DNA from: Mycolicibacterium tusciae
GTDB lineage: Bacteria > Actinomycetota > Actinomycetes > Mycobacteriales > Mycobacteriaceae
NCBI RefSeq assembly: GCF_002086795.1
Contig: NZ_MVIM01000020.1
Span: 37,133-101,132 of the forward strand
Direction: 5' to 3'
Length of the DNA: 64,000 nucleotides
The notes beneath the pieces were generated by a model. The model saw only the letters and a list, made by a program, of their open reading frames with translations. It did not search any database and was not told the DNA's origin. Both the position numbers and the translations under genes were made by a program. Below are positions 62,721 to 64,000 of this stretch, in pieces (the first letter of the stretch is position 1; every line of letters starts with the position of its first letter).

Positions 62721-63892
62721 CAGTAACCACCTCCAGAAGAGCCCGGATTGAACTGAGCTACCTTCGCCAGGTCGCTGCCGTCACGGGAAACGTTGTATCG
62801 GCCCATCACGTAGTTCATGGCGGCGCTGATGTTGGCCACCGGGTCATAAATGTTGGTCGAGGTGCCTGGCTGATGGTATGCAGCGAACGTTGTCGGAATC
62901 GTTTGCAACCCGCCCCGTGACGAGTTCCCAAAATAGCCATCGGCCGCAGCAGCGCCGTGGGCATTGGAATCAGTCAGATTGATGGCCAGCGGATTGAAGC
63001 TTGACTCCCGCGCCGCCGCCGTCATCAGGCCCTGAGCCCACCGTTGGCGCGCCTGAGGATCGGTGATACCCATGACGTCGAGCGCCTCGGCCACATAACG
63101 TTTGTAGGCCTCCCGGCCGACGGCGAACTTCTCACGGTCAAACCGGACATCCTTGACAGGAATGCGCCCGGCCGACGACACATTTCGCCCAGATCCGCCA
63201 CCGGAATCACGGCCTGATGCCGATGCTTTAGAGATGGTCTGTGTAGCCGGGGAAGCCAGTCCGCCCAAGGCGCTCAAGGGTTGCCCCAGCGCAGACAGTC
63301 CACCCATGCCCGGCATCCCGCCACCCATACCGCCACCGCCGGGCATTCCGCCACCCATACCCGGCATAGCGCCGCCGAACCCCGCCAGCGGTGACGGGCC
63401 GCGAGGAACACCACCGATATCGTTGTAGCCAGCCACATTCGCCGCCGTCGAGGCCGCATGAGTACTCGCGTGCGCAGTGCCGGCATCAGCGGTGCCGCGG
63501 GTCTCCTCCAGTCGTTGCATGATCGCAGTGATCAACGCCCGCTTCCCTTCGGGAGTGTTGGTCGCCAAACCCATCGACTGCACATCAGCAACAGCCTGAT
63601 CGATGATCGCGGTCATCTCCCCCTGATGCTCATCGGAGCATCCCAGGGTGGACCGCAACTCGGACTGCGCGGTGTTGTCCTGGTCAGCAAGGGCGGCAAC
63701 CTTATTGCTGATCTGCCACCCACTGTTCTCCTGCCCCTCCGCACCCTGACCGCTGCCTGGCGCTTGGGCCGGCGGTGCCGGCGGCGGGCTGGCCGGAAGC
63801 GGCAGTAACGCAGAACCACCGGATGCGCCGAACCCATCGCGCACACCACCCATCACCCCCCCAGCCGACCGCACAAACGTCTCCACAGACAT
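62720..63892 (-). CDS. ESX-linked peptidoglycan hydrolase: DUF4226-like + lytic transglycosylase domain
   Basis: 390 aa. Residues 1-220 match the neighbour almost exactly. Residues about 245-390 are a lysozyme-like transglycosylase (SLT) domain: GLMTAAARESSFNPLAINLTDSNAHG holds the catalytic Glu and the following Asn/Gly, then GYFGNSSRGGLQTIPTTFAAYH and NISAAMNYVMGRYNVS. Probably cleaves glycan strands. The pair thus offers glycan-strand and peptide cleavage behind one shared domain. Start is 4 nt after the end of an upstream gene. Confidence 0.78.
   Translation of the reverse strand: MSVETFVRSAGGVMGGVRDGFGASGGSALLPLPASPPPAPPAQAPGSGQGAEGQENSGWQISNKVAALADQDNTAQSELRSTLGCSDEHQGEMTAIIDQAVADVQSMGLATNTPEGKRALITAIMQRLEETRGTADAGTAHASTHAASTAANVAGYNDIGGVPRGPSPLAGFGGAMPGMGGGMPGGGGMGGGMPGMGGLSALGQPLSALGGLASPATQTISKASASGRDSGGGSGRNVSSAGRIPVKDVRFDREKFAVGREAYKRYVAEALDVMGITDPQARQRWAQGLMTAAARESSFNPLAINLTDSNAHGAAAADGYFGNSSRGGLQTIPTTFAAYHQPGTSTNIYDPVANISAAMNYVMGRYNVSRDGSDLAKVAQFNPGSSGGGY
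63225..63892 (-). repeat. 668-bp direct repeat, right copy
   Basis: Second copy of the block at 62053-62720, in the same orientation 1172 bp away. Recombination between the copies would delete one catalytic domain and leave an intact hybrid gene. Confidence 0.85.
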
Positions 63893-63895
63893 GCT

Positions 63896-64000
63896 CTACA
63901 CCGCTGCCGGGGTCTTACCTGTCGCGGTGGGGTCGAACCAGCCCAGGAAGTCAGGCCCTGAGCTGACGCTCTCCAACGGCTGTTCCTGACCTGAGACCAG
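63896..64000 (-). CDS. 3' end of an upstream ESX-locus gene, partial
   Basis: 35 codons are open to a TAG 3 nt before the next ATG; the rest is outside the window. The tail reads SGPDFLGWFDPTATGKTPAAV. Too short to assign; the tight spacing says it belongs to the same operon. Confidence 0.45.
   Translation of the reverse strand: MVSGQEQPLESVSSGPDFLGWFDPTATGKTPAAV

Noticed and set aside
61900..63500. Gly/Met-rich triplet-like repeats (GGGM) read as a CRISPR or minisatellite
   Set aside because: They are in-frame linker codons of the two hydrolases, with no regular spacer-repeat pattern.

Overview
This window is almost certainly part of a large conjugative plasmid (or integrated conjugative element) of a Mycobacterium species. 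It is GC-rich with actinobacterial codon use. It carries PE, PPE, Esx, EspG, MycP and Ecc genes, which occur only in mycobacteria and close relatives. A type VII (ESX) locus lies beside a type IV secretion system (T4SS) and a giant MOBF relaxase, which is the layout known from pRAW-type mycobacterial plasmids (family knowledge). I see no replication or partition genes, so the backbone continues outside the window.

Layout, left to right. (1) 1-1.8 kb: a helix-turn-helix gene coupled to a nucleotidyltransferase-like gene (toxin-antitoxin-like), and a second HTH gene. (2) 1.9-4.2 kb: a recombinase-fold protein that has lost its catalytic residues, overlapping a DDE transposase. (3) 4.4-11.4 kb: an operon read leftwards, mostly with ATGA/GTGA overlaps, encoding a secreted glycosidase-like protein, a secreted PE-PPE-domain hydrolase, three small membrane proteins, a hypothetical protein, an EspR-like regulator and a large exported protein. 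(4) 11.5-17.1 kb: regulators, an NrdH-type redoxin, an orphan C5-cytosine methyltransferase behind a perfect inverted repeat, an HNH protein and a coiled-coil accessory protein. (5) 17.4-23.2 kb: the TraA-type relaxase/helicase. (6) 23.2-30.9 kb: IS debris, an N6-adenine methylase, its apparently dead paralogue, a DUF1173 protein, a second NrdH copy and an ASCH-domain protein. (7) 31.0-38.7 kb: T4SS genes (VirB6-like, VirB4, VirB2-like, TcpC/VirB8-like and others), continuous with the accessory genes down to 27.3 kb. (8) 39.8-43.7 kb: a VirD4-like coupling protein, a free-standing copy of its all-alpha domain, and an EspR-like gene split by an IS481-family element. (9) 44.0-64.0 kb: the ESX locus, read leftwards: two peptidoglycan hydrolases, eccB, split eccC, PE, PPE, two Esx, espG, espI, eccD, mycP, eccE and eccA.

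How it fits together: TraA and its accessory protein would process DNA, the VirD4/VirB4 machinery would pump it, and the ESX system with its hydrolases would act at the mycobacterial envelope. Three operons (T4SS, coupling protein, ESX core) carry the same promoter-like element, GTTTACGTG followed 15-16 bp later by a TAATCT-like -10. This suggests that the two secretion systems are switched on together. Product names rest on motif reading by eye; no database search was possible.
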